Shown here: piece after piece, positions 51,143 through 62,870 of the stretch
Layout of the letters: each line of letters opens with the position of its first letter
Position numbering within the stretch: the stretch's first letter is position 1
DNA from: Paracentrotus lividus
Taxonomy: Eukaryota; Echinodermata; Echinoidea; Camarodonta; Echinidae
Assembly: GCA_940671915.1 (NCBI GenBank)
Contig: CALNVZ010000174.1
Coordinates: 76,781,372-76,845,371, forward strand
Length of the DNA: 64,000 nt
Direction: 5' to 3'
Made by a program: the position numbers and the translations under genes
Notes under the pieces: model-generated
What the model saw: only the letters and a program-made list of their open reading frames with translations
What the model was told of the DNA's origin: nothing
The model's database searches: none

Positions 51143-51306
51143 CAGGGGGGCATTTCATGAAAGGACTTGTCGTACGTTTTATTTGACAAGTCCTGTTTAA
51201 TCCGACAGTTACCATATTATTAATGCTTCTCAGCCAATCAAAATCAAGTTAAAATGTCAGATCTGACATCTTGTCAGACAAGAAATGTTGATGAAACGCC
51301 CCCCTG
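51143..51306. mobile_element. 164-bp MITE with CAGGGGGGCATTTCATGA ends
   Basis: CAGGGGGGCATTTCATGA on the left, TGATGAAACGCCCCCCTG on the right, with inner GGACTTGTC and GACAAG pairs. It is a widespread type in marine invertebrate genomes. Confidence 0.75.
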
Positions 51307-51800
51307 AACTTCTTGAAATGTCCGGTTTCCCAGAATTCTGATCATAGAACTTTAATAATGCACTTCTACCACAATCATTTGAACAAAATATTCAATGAAT
51401 TATAATAATACAAGAAGGCACAAGATATCTTCCATTAGACACAACTTCACCCCCCCCTCAAAAAAAAAAAAAAAAGAAATAAAAGAAATAAAAATAAAAA
51501 TAAATAAATAGATAAAATTAATATTAAAAAAATAAATAGAAAGTACAGAATTTTATTTTAGGCCATTAATTTATAATAAATTTCCTGATGCCCAAAAAAA
51601 AAAATAAATAAATAAATAAATAAACTAGAAATAAAATAACCCAAGTGCAGTGTATTATGCAACACACCATTTTGAACAAGCATAAGCCTTACCTGAATGA
51701 AAACCCCAAGAAATATTAATGTGTTACTGCAATACTAATCTTCTTTTAACCCTTCTTTCATCTTCACTTTTCTCTGTTCAATCCATGTCAATTTATGGCA

Positions 51801-52378
51801 GGAGAATGAAACCCTAGATTTCAGTTGAATTGTATGAAACAAAAAAAATCAAAGAAACAGATTAAAGAAAGTTTGAGAACAATTGAATAAATAATAAGAA
51901 AGTTATGTGCATTTGAATGTTGTGATCACTAACGCTATGGAGATCCTCACACTGGCAACAGGCCCAAGATGTGTGATGTCACACATGAACAACTCTCCCA
52001 TATGACATACCCCCAAAATACCAAAAATATTTCTTTTTCCTCATTCTAATGGTAGTACAGACTCTTCACCCATGATTATATTTTGTGAACCTGTATTACA
52101 TGTCCTCCCATGAAAAGAATCTCTGATCTTTAACGGCATAAATAAAAAAGACAATTTGAGTGAAATATGTACAAAAGTAATGGGGAAGTTGTTCATGTAT
52201 GACATCACACATCTTGGCCTGTTGCCCAATGTGAGGATCCCCATAGCGGTAGTGATCACAACACTCAAATGCTCATAACTTTGTTATTATTTATTCATTT
52301 TTTCTCAAATTTTCATTGATCAGCTTCTCTTGATTTGTCTGTTTTGTACATTTTAATGAATTCCTTGGGTTTCCTCCC
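51801..52378. mobile_element. Foldback element, GTTATGAGCATTTGAATG family (copy B)
   Basis: The arms mirror each other: AAGTTATGTGCATTTGAATG, TTGTGATCACTA, TATGGAGATCCTCACA and GATGTGTGATGTCACACATG on the left, with the complements on the right (ATGACATCACACATCTTGG, TGTGAGGATCCCCATAG, AGTGATCACAACACTC, AAATGCTCATAACTTTG). The outer ends are GGAGAATGAAACCC and GGGTTTCCTCC. Confidence 0.75.
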
Positions 52379-53335
52379 CCTTTAAGTATTGAGGGATTAT
52401 CCCAACCAGCCACTTGACTTGCATGGTTCCCCATTTGCTTTTTTTTTTTTTTTTTTTTTTTAATCTTATCAATAATTGTATGCTTTGCCAATATGTATTG
52501 CAAACATTTTTAGGTCTTTATAGAAAAAAAAAATTAGATTTTGATTTGATAGATTTAAGAGACATGCCCACTTGAATGGTTACAAACATTTCCTATGATT
52601 CTTGACAACATTTATGCCACAAATATGTTACCAAGTTCACTGCACAACATAATGGGTACATAATGCCTATCCATTCATGTTTACCAGTAAAGAAAGCCAA
52701 CAATAATTCAATTTAAACCTAAAAGTATTATATTGTCAAGTCTCGTATCAAAAGGTACATCACAATACCTCTATACACCAGCTGAGGAATTGGCACTCAT
52801 GGGCTGGCACCACAATTAAAAAATTTGGCACACCCAAAATTAGAAGTAATTTAATTCACTTTCTTCCATTTTTGTTTATTTGTTGTTTTTGTGACTCCTT
52901 GGTGATTTTGAGCTGAGGTTATCAGTTTTGTTTGACTGAATTGCAATGAGGCCAGGATGGAAATAACAGTCCTGTGACATGCGTGCTCAGATCGGCAGCC
53001 AAGAAGAACTTATTTAATGAATAATTATTCATGTTTTTTTTTAATTATTCATTCATCTCAATTCTCATTCATTCACTCACTCATTAGAATTTACATGTAA
53101 TTATACTGGATTAAATCATATTTGTATAGCTTAGGATTCATGCATAGATCTACAAAGCTTTAGACAAGTTACCCTTATATGGTGCTCTGAGAGCATTCTA
53201 TACATGTATATTGTTTCGTAGTGGAACCCTTATGCCTCACTTGGGTAGAGTGAGGCAAATGGTGATTCACTGTGTGTCAAAGGACCTTGGTAAAGTTGCT
53301 GGATTCAAACAATTGCTATCAACTATCAATGACAT
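52379..53335. other. Gene-free stretch
   Basis: T homopolymer at 52,438-52,462. No gene or element delimited. Confidence 0.4.
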
Positions 53336-53344
53336 GTCCACAAC

Positions 53345-53485
53345 CGTATCAGGACATCTCCCCCGGAGGACAACTCCCCCAGGGACAATTCCCGGAGGAC
53401 AGCTCCCCCGGAGGACATAGGGTTAGGGTTAGGGTTAGGGTTGTCCTCCGGGGGAGTTGTTCTCCGGGGGAGATGTCCTAGAACC
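53345..53485. mobile_element. 141-bp MITE: GAGGACA-family ends with TTAGGG loop
   Basis: CGTATCAGGACATCTCCCCC on the left and GGGGGAGATGTCCTAGAACC on the right, flanked by GTCCACAAC (53336-53344 and 53486-53494). About five 16-bp units lie on the left, two on the right. The loop is ATAGGGTTAGGGTTAGGGTT, about four TTAGGG units. It is a minimal form of the 3.9-kb element at 18.8 kb. Confidence 0.85.
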
Positions 53486-53494
53486 GTCCACAAC

Positions 53495-55598
53495 ACCAGA
53501 ACGCATCTAATGAGGCTAAAGGATATCTGCCATGGCTCAAAATAATTGGAAGGTGGACCAACTGACCTGGAAACTAATTAGTATCTGGATTATTAATCCA
53601 ATGTCCAATCTGGACGGGTGTCTGGATATATCTTGGGCATTGTTCCTTCCTTGCTTTTGCCACCCGAGGGTCAAGATGGTGTGAAAGGGCTTTTCTAGGC
53701 TCGTCCACATCAGCCCGTTTTTCCAAATTAGCTTGCTTTTTCTGATTAATTTTTTAATAGCTCAGGATTAAAATGTGGATTCTTTCTGTATTTTTCCTCT
53801 TCTTGCCAGGTTTATGTAAGTCCTTCTTAAAATATCAAGGAATTTCTATGGCCTTATGAAATCACCATATTTCAAACTTGCATGTATGACCTTTTTGAAT
53901 GTGCAAATAAGTATATCTAATTGTCTAAAAATGCAGGGTATGAGTCCGTCTCATTTCCTTCATTTTCAATTCAAGGCCAATTAAATTTTCTTGGTTTCAT
54001 AACCGTTAATTGATGGATTAATCGTCCAAAACAAATACTGGTAAATATGAATTCAACTTAAAAAGTGGTATATAATATTTCTGCTTTATTAAGTTGGGAG
54101 CAGATGGAGTAGAACATGTTCACCAGTACAGACTTTGGAACAGGCCTTATAACAGGCTTTAGAGCATTCTGCAATATTTTGCTACTTCTCTGTTGCCAAA
54201 ACTTTCGTGACATGGAGAGTGTAAGTAGGCCTTTGTCAAATTGTCGTCATTTGAGAGTCAGAATTGTTTAATTAAATTCAGTTTTCTATCTATCATTGCT
54301 CTTCTGGCTCCCATTGCATAAATCGTGCTTATTATAGTAACTTTGTTATCAATGGTAATTTTTTAATGAAATACTGCATTTTCATGGCTGTTGAGCAATG
54401 TTACCCTATAATAGTAACTATTTATGCAACAGCATCCTCATAGAATTCCTAAAGTTAATTTTTGTATTACTATTAGTTTCTTTGGATTTTTCATCAAAAA
54501 CAGAAGATTTCCTAGGGTGGCTTATATTTTGCATTTGTTTGAATTTTAAGTTACTTTTTATGTTTCTATTTTAATAGTTGTAGTTAGATTTAAAAGAAAT
54601 GGAGTAGTTGATGATCGTGTGTAGAGTACTATAGCGAAAAGCATGACTTCTTATCTTACTTCACTTCAATGAAAAGTCATTGATTGTCTCATTAGCCTGT
54701 TCAAGAAGTTTCTGTATGACTACAAGGTATTCCCCTTGTTCTAATCAGGGGGAAAATGCCAAGTCAAACTTTATTGTGCTTATAAAATCCTAATTTTGTT
54801 TCCAGAATTTGGACCTTTTTCAGAAAGGGCTGATTTGTATTATTGAGCCATAACCAGATGATTGCTCAGTCTAGTTCATTCATTTTACCTATTGGTAGGT
54901 ACCTAGGTATAAGGCCTACATGCATGTGGTAGAATAGTGAGAGAATATGCTGCTGCTTGTACCAAGTTGGGCACATTTGGCTTGATTCCAAACAATCATT
55001 TTTATTCAGGTTAGATCTGTACAAAAACATAAGAAAGAAAAAGAAAAAAAAATCTCACTGGCTTTAATAGTGTTCAGTATTTATACTGGTATCTCAAATA
55101 TAGCAATATGGTTTTTTCCCTTTTTTTTACCTTGATCTTTTTGTATAAGGCATTTCAAATTTGTGCGGGTTTTTTTTTTTGGAGGGGGGGAGGGAGGGGA
55201 TAGAAATCAGCAACTGTCTTATGTGTGTTGTATTTTGAATAAGAAGGGCAAGACAAAATATGAAATCCAATATGTTAGTATACCTTTAATGATATACAGA
55301 AATTATTGACAGAAAATTTCAACATCAAGTTATGAATACTTTTGATATAAATTTCTGTAGGACAAAGAGAAAGTGTGTACCGAAAATGCATAGTTCAGGA
55401 CATGGTAGAACTCTGTTGACATTCTATACAAACAGCAGACAGTTATGTCTAGTTAATTTGACTGTTACATTCCATGAGGTGTGAAGAAGTCTGTAAATCC
55501 TATTACCAGTAAAGTGCCCAGACAAAAGGATCAATAGAGATTTCCACACCTCTTTTGATCACCTTGATGATTGAGGCTGACCAAATGGTCTACTATAA
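53495..55598. other. Gene-free stretch
   Basis: A lone end related to the 56.2-kb element (CTCGTCCACATCAGCCCG) lies near 53,699-53,716. No coding signal was found. Confidence 0.4.
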
Positions 55599-56098
55599 GG
55601 GTGTGTTCAATGTCCAGTTTCAAATTTATAGGCCAACATGAATCATGATACAAAACGCAATTACAAGACGCTGATATAAAGAGAAACAAAGTGTGTGTTC
55701 ATTGTCCCCCATCCCCGGTCATAAAAGTAAACGTGTTTCAAATCTCGTTTCGGAGGAAAATTTAAACGCCGAAAAAGATGCGTTTTGAAACACAATCAGC
55801 TTGTATTTTGTGACCTTGAGCATGCAATTGCAACGAAATGCGACACTGAACAGGATTGAGTTTTCAAACATGTTTAAATGTTCTCTCGTAATGGAAGCTT
55901 CTGGTGCAAGTCAAAAAAGGAGAAGATGTTTGTTTTTTGAGAGGGGGGAATTTAAAGATGATGGAAATATAATTAGCTTTAAATTTTGGACACTGAACGG
56001 TGCACCGCTGATCGCGTTTGTGTTTGTGTTTTGTAATTACGTTTTGTATCATGATTCATGTTGGCGTGTAAATTTGAAACTGGACATTGAACACACTC
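55599..56098. mobile_element. 500-bp MITE with GGGTGTGTTCAATGTCCAG ends, TAA duplication
   Basis: Inverted ends of about 70 bp: GTGTGTTCAATGTCCAGTTT, CAAATTTA, GCCAACATGAATCATGATAC, AAAACG. They are flanked by TAA at 55596-55598 and 56099-56101, and TAA suggests PIF/Harbinger. The open frame at 55801-56115 inside and across the right end is not a recognisable protein. Confidence 0.8.
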
Positions 56099-56212
56099 TA
56101 AGCCCCATGTATTAGTAGGTAATGAGGCCATGTAGGCTATTCATTATAACAATGTATGCCTACATGTATTAGGCAGTAAATTCTGCACTTTTGTGGAGAT
56201 GTTGTCAATAGG

Positions 56213-57000
56213 CCCGTCTTCACTAGCTCGAGATGACAAAATAGCTAGCTATTTCTGATCTGGCCAATTAGCCCGATCAGAACTAGCTCGAGATTATTTG
56301 TAATGTGGACGCAATTAGCTAGCTATTTCGTGGGCTAGAATCTCAAGATACAAGCCCGAGTCAACTAGGGCTAGTTCGCAAAATAGCTATTTGGCGAACT
56401 AGCTAGCTATTTCGCAGATGTGGACGCACTCAGGTTTTTTGACTTGGGATAATTTATTCATGAAAGACATGATGTCCAACCATAATGCAATTCGAGTTCC
56501 GGGTTTCATATTGAGAAGATAAATACATAAGAATTGAGAGAAGAGAAAATGAATGAAGGATAGAACAAAGAAATACATAAGAAATGATAGACGAGGAAAT
56601 GAAAGAAGGAAAAACAAAGAAATACATAAGAATTGAGAGAAGAGAAGATGAAAGAATGACAAAAACAAAGAAATACATAAGATTTGAGAGAAGAGAAGAT
56701 TAAAGAATGACAAAAACAAAGAAATATATAAGAATTGAAAATAATGGAGAAAATGCTTGCAACTGGTAATCCCCCCTGCCCTTAGCGCGGGAAAAAATGG
56801 CGCGATTTTCAAAACTCAAGAGTCCGAAGTGCGCATGCTCCGTAGCTCGAGCTAATTCATCGCTCGAGAGCGACATAGCCCAACTTGGGCTGATGTGGAC
56901 GTGGTTTTTCGTATCTCGAGATTTTTCCGGTGGAGAGGGCTGATCGGGCTAGATCTTGAGATAGAGCAAGCTCGAGCTGATGTGGAAGCAGCTACTAGGC
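56213..57000. mobile_element. 788-bp element of AGCTCGAG and TGTGGACG motifs with internal minisatellite
   Basis: Both halves are built of CTAGCTCGAGAT, AGCTAGCTATTT and GATGTGGACG in opposite orientation. The ends are diverged inverted repeats (GTCTTCACTAGCTCGAG and CTCGAGCTGATGTGGAAGC). The centre holds the minisatellite listed separately. Confidence 0.65.
56511..56745. repeat. Minisatellite, about 57-bp unit, four copies
   Basis: Units contain GAAATACATAAGAATTGAGA and GAAGAGAAGATGAAAGAATG. It is purine-rich on the plus strand. Reading frames on the minus strand are repeat translations. Confidence 0.85.
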
Positions 57001-57387
57001 CCAGTCTCAGATCCATCATTAGTTCTGACAAAGGATTTTATGGGCCCAATTGTCTGGGGACAATAGTGGCTCAATTATGCTTGGGCATGGACTGATCCAT
57101 GGTCAGAACCAATGCTGGATCTGACACTGATAGGCCTATAGGCTTACATGTACTCGCGAATGAGACTCAAGTTTAATTAATGAAAAGTCAAAGCAATCAC
57201 ATGGGGTGTGTTTCTGTTAGATTGTGTTTGAATGTTTGACTCATAAAAAATGGTATACTGTTAAAATGCCAATTTTATATTTAAATTTGTTCTTCTCAAA
57301 CCTTTTTCGAGAGTGATTGTTGAGCTATCAAGGGAGGACTTGCCCACTGCCCCCTGTAAGTTTTTCACTAATATAAAATAGTAATAC

Positions 57388-57475
57388 AATATAATAATAA
57401 TAATAATAATAATAGTTGCATTTATATAGCGCTTAATACGATATTTACCTTAGTGTTTCTAAGCGCTATAGTCTG
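57388..57475. repeat. (AAT)n plus TATATAGCGCTT repeat
   Basis: An AAT triplet run is followed by GCATTTATATAGCGCTTAAT and, inverted, CTAAGCGCTATAG. The latter pair forms a small hairpin. Similar TATAGCGC ends occur at 38.83 and 40.57 kb. Confidence 0.65.
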
Positions 57476-57734
57476 AAATGCTCCTTTGATTGTAAGATAA
57501 AATAATTCTGAAATATTGTTTTTATGTCAGACTGTTCTTCTTTGAATTAAATGTCCTGTTGATGGCGAGGAAAAAAACTAAAGACACTTTAAATAAGTTA
57601 GATGTAAATATTTTATTATTAGCTCTCAGTTGTTGTTAGCGTTTTGAATGATGGGTGAATTACCTAAACAAAGGAAGGAAACACTATGCACTTATGCTTC
57701 ATAATTAAAGGAAATGATTAGACTCTGTTGATTA

Positions 57735-57898
57735 CCAGGGCCCCGTAACACAAAGGTTTGCGATCAATTGCAAATTTGAAAGAAGCCTTGTAATTGGTCA
57801 CTGACCAGTCATTTGATCAAAAATTGCACGCAACAATGATTGTGATTGGCTATTGCAACTTTGCGATTGATTGCAAACCTTTGTGTTACGGCGCCCAG
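57735..57898. mobile_element. 164-bp MITE with CCGTAACACAAAGGTTTGC ends, TA duplication
   Basis: CCAGGGCCCCGTAACACAAA, GGTTTGCGATCAATTGCAAA and their inverted partners (TTTGCGATTGATTGCAAACC, TTTGTGTTACGGCGCCCAG) are flanked by TA at 57733-57734 and 57899-57900. Confidence 0.75.
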
Positions 57899-58009
57899 TA
57901 GTCAAATAGAGTTTATTACCATTGGTCTTTGAATTGTAAATGAATGCGTGGTTAAATATACAATTAATTGTCATTTTGTCCTTTTCATATTAAAACTAAC
58001 AATAATAAT

Positions 58010-58633
58010 AGGGTTGGGCGAATCTCAACTTTTTTTTCAAACAAGTTGTTTCTATAGTAAAATTTGATGTAGAAACTGAAAATGACAATTATTTTTGCAT
58101 ACGATGACGTCTTACGTCGTTAAAGTGCAAAAAAACAAAATGGCCGCCAAAATGGCGTATTATCCTCAATTATCACACTTTTATAGGTATAAACCACTTT
58201 TATTACCTTTTATATGGTTTTTGGGTGACAGGGAACCCAACATGATTATCCAACATGATTACTCCTACCTAAGTTGACTGTTAGTGTAGTTTGGTAGTTG
58301 GTTTCAGTCAATATCGAGCAAAAATCACCTCATATCAAAATCACTAAATAACACCTATAACACATTCTAGGTACATTAGGTCATGATAAAATTGTCAGAT
58401 TTGAGCCTTTAGACCATCAAAATCCATAAAGAAACAAAATAAAACCGGTTTATACCTATAAAGTGTGTGATGAATGGGCAAAATACACTATTTTGGTTTT
58501 TTGCACTTTAGCGACGTCAGACATCATCGTACACAAAAATAATTGTCATTTTTGGATTCTACATCAAATTTGACTATAGAAGTAACTTGTTTGAAATAAC
58601 TTCTCAGAAAAAAGTAATTATTTGCCCAACCCT
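58010..58633. mobile_element. 624-bp MITE with AGGGTTGGGC...GCCCAACCCT ends
   Basis: Long arms (over 100 bp) contain AAATGACAATTATTTTTG, ACGATGACGTCTTACGTCG and TAAAGTGCAAAAAA on the left, and their complements on the right. They are flanked by AATAATAAT (58001-58009 and 58634-58642), which may be a 9-bp duplication or a simple repeat. Internal palindromes TTATAGGTATAAACC and GGTTTATACCTATAA. Confidence 0.75.
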
Positions 58634-58642
58634 AATAATAAT

Positions 58643-60455
58643 CTGGGAGATCTGCTAATTTAATAGTGATTATGCAATGTTGTATAATATTCATCAGAGT
58701 TTAATAGCCATGTCAATTTCAATTCAGAAGTACATGTATTAAGCTGGACTTCCTTAAATTTCACTCCAACTTGCTTGTCATACAATGACTCTAAACCATT
58801 TTGGCAATTATGAGGGAAGGCCCAATGAAAATTTAAATTAGTATTGATTGGCAGGTTAAATTTAATTAACTATCATGCAGTCTGTTTTCTTTAATTATCT
58901 CAGGATTAGGTATATGGATAGAAACTGTGAATGCAAAAGTCTGTTACAGAAGGATGTTGAAGAGAATCTGCCGTATTTGGAAAGGTTTTTGAGAGAAATA
59001 TTGTGAGATTTCAAATTATTTTCACACTGTTTGAGGAAGAATTACTGTAAATATCTCCACTGCCAAGAATGGCTGTTTAAATGCCCTCATAGTAAATATA
59101 AGACACAACACAGTTGTTTTTTATTCCAGAACCTACCAGCATACAACAATTATTATGTGAAGTGTAATGAAATTCCTCTGAGACAGTTTCTTCCACAATT
59201 CAATCTCACAATCACAACAGGAATTCCCCTTTAATATCTGATGTTTTTTCTTTTATACACTGTATTTTAAAGAGTTACTTGCTGCTAGCCTATAGGGAGG
59301 CAATTTCCTTGCCTGACAAACTGTGTGCAACACTGTGGGGGACTTGTTCATAACAAAACCATAAATGAGTCAGATGGGGTTATTTTCTGGGAATTATTTC
59401 AATAGAATTACTCTTGGTCCATGTGTTAATCTCTTTGGTCTATATATTCCTTGTGTTTATTTTCTGAATGCTGTAAATTATTGCACAACTTATCTGACCT
59501 TTCGGCAGATGACTAACCCAACAATTATACATGAATGATATATGGTGGTATGAGGAGGCCATGCATGTCAGTGTCTTGGCATGAATCTTTTTGAATACAT
59601 ATCAAAGACAACATGTGAACAGTGTACATGTAAGTTGATTAGAGTTTTTCAAGAAGACAATAATGATAACATATAAAACAGTTAGAAAATAAAAAATGTT
59701 GGCCTCGAATAGTTGTATAATTTCTTACCATGTGGGTAATTCCAACAATCTTATATAGTTTTTTGGTAAAGTGTAATCAGCATATCACTCTTAGTTTTTG
59801 AGAAGACTATAATTATATATATAAACAATAGAAACAAAAGATATTGGGCTTGAATAGTTGTACATAGTCCCGTACATGTGTTTCTTTTTGCAGCGCATGT
59901 GACTCTAAAGCAGAATGAAGATGATTTCCTACCATTTTGGCGATTCCAAAAATGTTATTGCATACAATTCTTAGGTGAAGTGTAATCAAACTTTCCTAAT
60001 CAGTCTGAGACAGTTTCCTCCACAATTCAATTACATGACCACATCAGAAATGTTTTCTTTAATACTCTCTTGTTTTTGGTGTCTACATATATACTGGCTT
60101 TTGCAGATGTTTCATGTCAAAGTTGATACGATTTAGTAAACCTGAAAAAGGTTTAGGATACATACATGTACCAGCTGTCAGGTAGTCAAACCATCTATAC
60201 CACATTTCAATGACAAAATTGATAACATATGGTTACTCTTAATTATATTTCTATTCATCGTCTTACCATAACAGCATCAACTTTTCTTTGAATACGGACT
60301 GCAAACTATATTGTACATTAGAAACATTTTAGTGTGTAAAAGAGCTTATCTCAGTGACGGAGATGTTGCAGCAATTTGGGAGACCAAAAAATAGCTTGCG
60401 CTCTCGCTCTCACTATTTCTGTGACTCTCCTTGTCATGGTTTTCTAATATCCAAG
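58643..60455. other. Presumed intron or intergenic DNA
   Basis: 59,097-59,180 and 59,940-60,040 share TGAAGTGTAATCAAA and GACAGTTTCTTCCACAATTC segments, so this stretch holds a diverged duplication of about 0.85 kb. No gene seen. Confidence 0.4.
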
Positions 60456-60828
60456 AAATTTCACAGACGTCTCCAGTAGTCAGTTTGATCGCCCTGCAGG
60501 TTTTGGAGACACTGCCAAGACATCTCGTAGATGTCTTCTTATTCTATCCAGTGGTGGTCAAATTAGTCCCCAAGACATGACAGGGACCTGCTTGGGACTT
60601 GGAAAAATCTTAGGAAAAAAAAAGGGGGGGAATGAAACATACATGTAGCACGTTTGGATTATTTTTCGTAAGATTTTTCCAAGTCCCAAGCAGGTCCCTG
60701 TCATGTCTTGGGGACTAATTTTGTTCACCACTGCTGGAATAAGAAGACATCTACAAGATGTCTTGGCAGTGTCTCCACAACTTTCTGGCGACCAAGCTGA
60801 CTAGCATTGTCTATTGAGTTGTGAAATT
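60456..60828. mobile_element. 373-bp near-perfect foldback, GAGACGTCTCC-related
   Basis: Two arms of about 155 bp (60456-60612 and 60666-60828) pair with few mismatches: GGAGACACTGCCAAGACATC, TAGATGTCTTCTTATTC, TTAGTCCCCAAGACATGACA, GGGACCTGCTTGGGACTTGG, AAAAATCTTA. The loop is about 55 bp with an A/G homopolymer. No coding content. Confidence 0.85.
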
Positions 60829-61893
60829 GCCTCATGGCCAATGAGATAGTGCTTTTCCCTGTAAACTATTGATATTAGATGGTTCTAGGACAACTACCCT
60901 TGCCAAAAATCCACCCCAAGGCTCGACAGCTAACCCTATTTCTGGTGGTAATTGTCCAGTTTATTGAATACTGATATAAACATTATACCTGACAGACAAA
61001 CAAAATTTTCTTATCCTAAGGACCTCAATATAAGAAGATTCCACTACATATCTACTACAGTGAAGTTTGTGGAAAAAACAGGGTAACCTGAAAGTCAACT
61101 CTATGTGAAAGTATATAAGTCAGTCTTACTAGTTGGATATGGTGGGAGTCCTTCAAATTATACTGATGTTTTCAAAAGTCTGGATACCTATCATTTTGCA
61201 ATTTGCTTTGTCAGCTGTGCAGGTATCAAAATATATAGCTCTAAAGAATGGTAGGGATAGATAATAATTTCCCAAGCTTGTGCATGTACAAGGACCCTTG
61301 TCTTCTCCCCCCTCCAAAACCCAGTTTTATGTAGTTGTTTTTGAATGAAGGTATTAAATCAAATTGCAGAATATTGTTTTCTCTGCCTGTGGAAAGTGTT
61401 TGTTACAAACCAAATAAGATGAGCAGGGAAAGAAAAACACAGGCGGCTTGTAGGCCGCAGCGTGGAGTCAGCATCATTTTCATTAGAACTAAATGGAACT
61501 AAAGTGGAAGAATTGTAGGAATGCAATGCTGTATGAATTCTGTTTGGATTCCTGCATTATTAGAGAACAGCAGGACTTGTACCCGAGTACCTTGTACTAT
61601 AGGCCAATGTCAATTAGGTAACCAGCCACTGTTTTCTTGAAGGAAAAAAAGTTTGCTCTACTTTTTTTGTGAGGAAGGGCTCGACCAATCAGAAATGCCT
61701 GCAAGCAGCCATCAATGAAAAGGGGTAAGAATGTAGAAGGTGTGGACTGGGCGACGCAGAATTATTCATTAAATCATCCAAATCATATTTCCATTGCTGC
61801 TACGTAAAGGAGTTCCTTCGTCTTCTTCAGACAGAATTCAGTCTTCTCTATCTTTCATATTGAAGAATTACTAGTCTTTTTTCTTCATTTTCA
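60829..61893. other. Upstream flank of the 61.9-kb exon
   Basis: One diverged GAGACA-type end near 60,880 (GGTTCTAGGACAACTACCC). The 60-100 bases before the ATG are CT-rich, as expected of a 5' UTR. Confidence 0.4.
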
Positions 61894-61932
61894 ATGGAAG
61901 GGACCAAGCTCACGCATGCCGCAGATGTACAG
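61894..61932 (+). CDS. Candidate first coding exon (13 codons)
   Basis: ATG at 61894 encodes MEGTKLTHAADVQ and reaches a strong donor CAG|GTGAGA in phase 0. The stretch TTCGTCTTCTTCAGACAGAA upstream looks like a leader. Its phase equals that of the 45,776 exon, so the two could be alternative first exons of one gene whose body lies beyond the window. It is too short for family assignment and could be a chance ATG-to-donor. Confidence 0.35.
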
Positions 61933-62316
61933 GTGAGATATATTGAAACAAATCAATTGCTCTGAGGTTTAAAGTGATATTAAACTGATCTAAGTCTACA
62001 TTTATCTTTCCTTTTTACCATTTTGACAAAAGTTTACTGCTTGGGACTTACCGTTACTTGTCGTTAAAGGGATGGTACTTTTATTTGACACTCTGATGCT
62101 AATTATGATGTTAGGGGTTCATTTGAAGTGATGCTACAAAATAATAATGAGATCTTGCCATGTAAAGAACTATTTATATATCTTGACTCTACTCCAATAA
62201 ATGAAGACACTGATTCACATTCAATCCAATCTGAGGAAAAACACATATCTAGGGGGCTCTTTAGGCCATTTCAGGGCAGTATCACTCTGAGCCATTTTGT
62301 CTTTTTTCAACGTTTA

Positions 62317-62383
62317 GGCCAAAAAAAAAAAATTGTTTGGTTGTCCAATGAATGCCTTTTTTCAAAAATCGGGTCGGTCGGTC

Positions 62384-62416
<33 letters not shown>

Positions 62417-62689
62417 CCTCCCATTGAAAAACAAAGAAAAACAAAGAAACGAATGACTTCCATTTTTGAGATCACTTTTACGTTTTATTGAGTTATGTAA
62501 AATGGGACTGCATGGAAAAATAACACATGTTATAATACTGTTTTATGAAAAATATATACAAATAAATATGAGCTGTGTATTTTCGGCGTTTGGGTGAAAA
62601 AAAAAAAAAAAAAAAAGGGTTGGTCGGGTCGGGCCGTTTTCAGAGGGTCGGTCGGTCGAGGACAACCAAACAATTTTTTTTTTTTGGCC
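62317..62689. mobile_element. 373-bp PIF/Harbinger-like MITE, GGCC(A)nTTGTTTGG ends, TTA duplication
   Basis: GGCC, a run of A and TTGTTTGGTTGTCC on the left mirror GGACAACCAAACAA, a run of T and GGCC on the right, flanked by TTA (62314-62316 and 62690-62692). The interior has GGTCGG tandem motifs and two long T/A runs. It is C-poor on one strand. Confidence 0.75.
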
Positions 62690-62870
62690 TTATGTACCTT
62701 TCTATTGCTTTCTGATGGCAATGTACAAATACAAATTTGAAATTTGAAATAGCATTTTTTGTTGTTGCTTTATTGGTAATAATTTTTTTTATTTGTATGA
62801 CTTATTTTTATCTGGGGCAGTGTCTCTTTTTGACTTTGTAATGTAACATCACTTCTGGCATTTATCAATT

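Noticed and set aside
56399..56812. 137-codon minus-strand hydrophobic frame resembling a membrane protein
   Set aside because: It is a translation of the 57-bp purine minisatellite; the repeated LSFIHFLFSQ pattern follows the DNA repeat.
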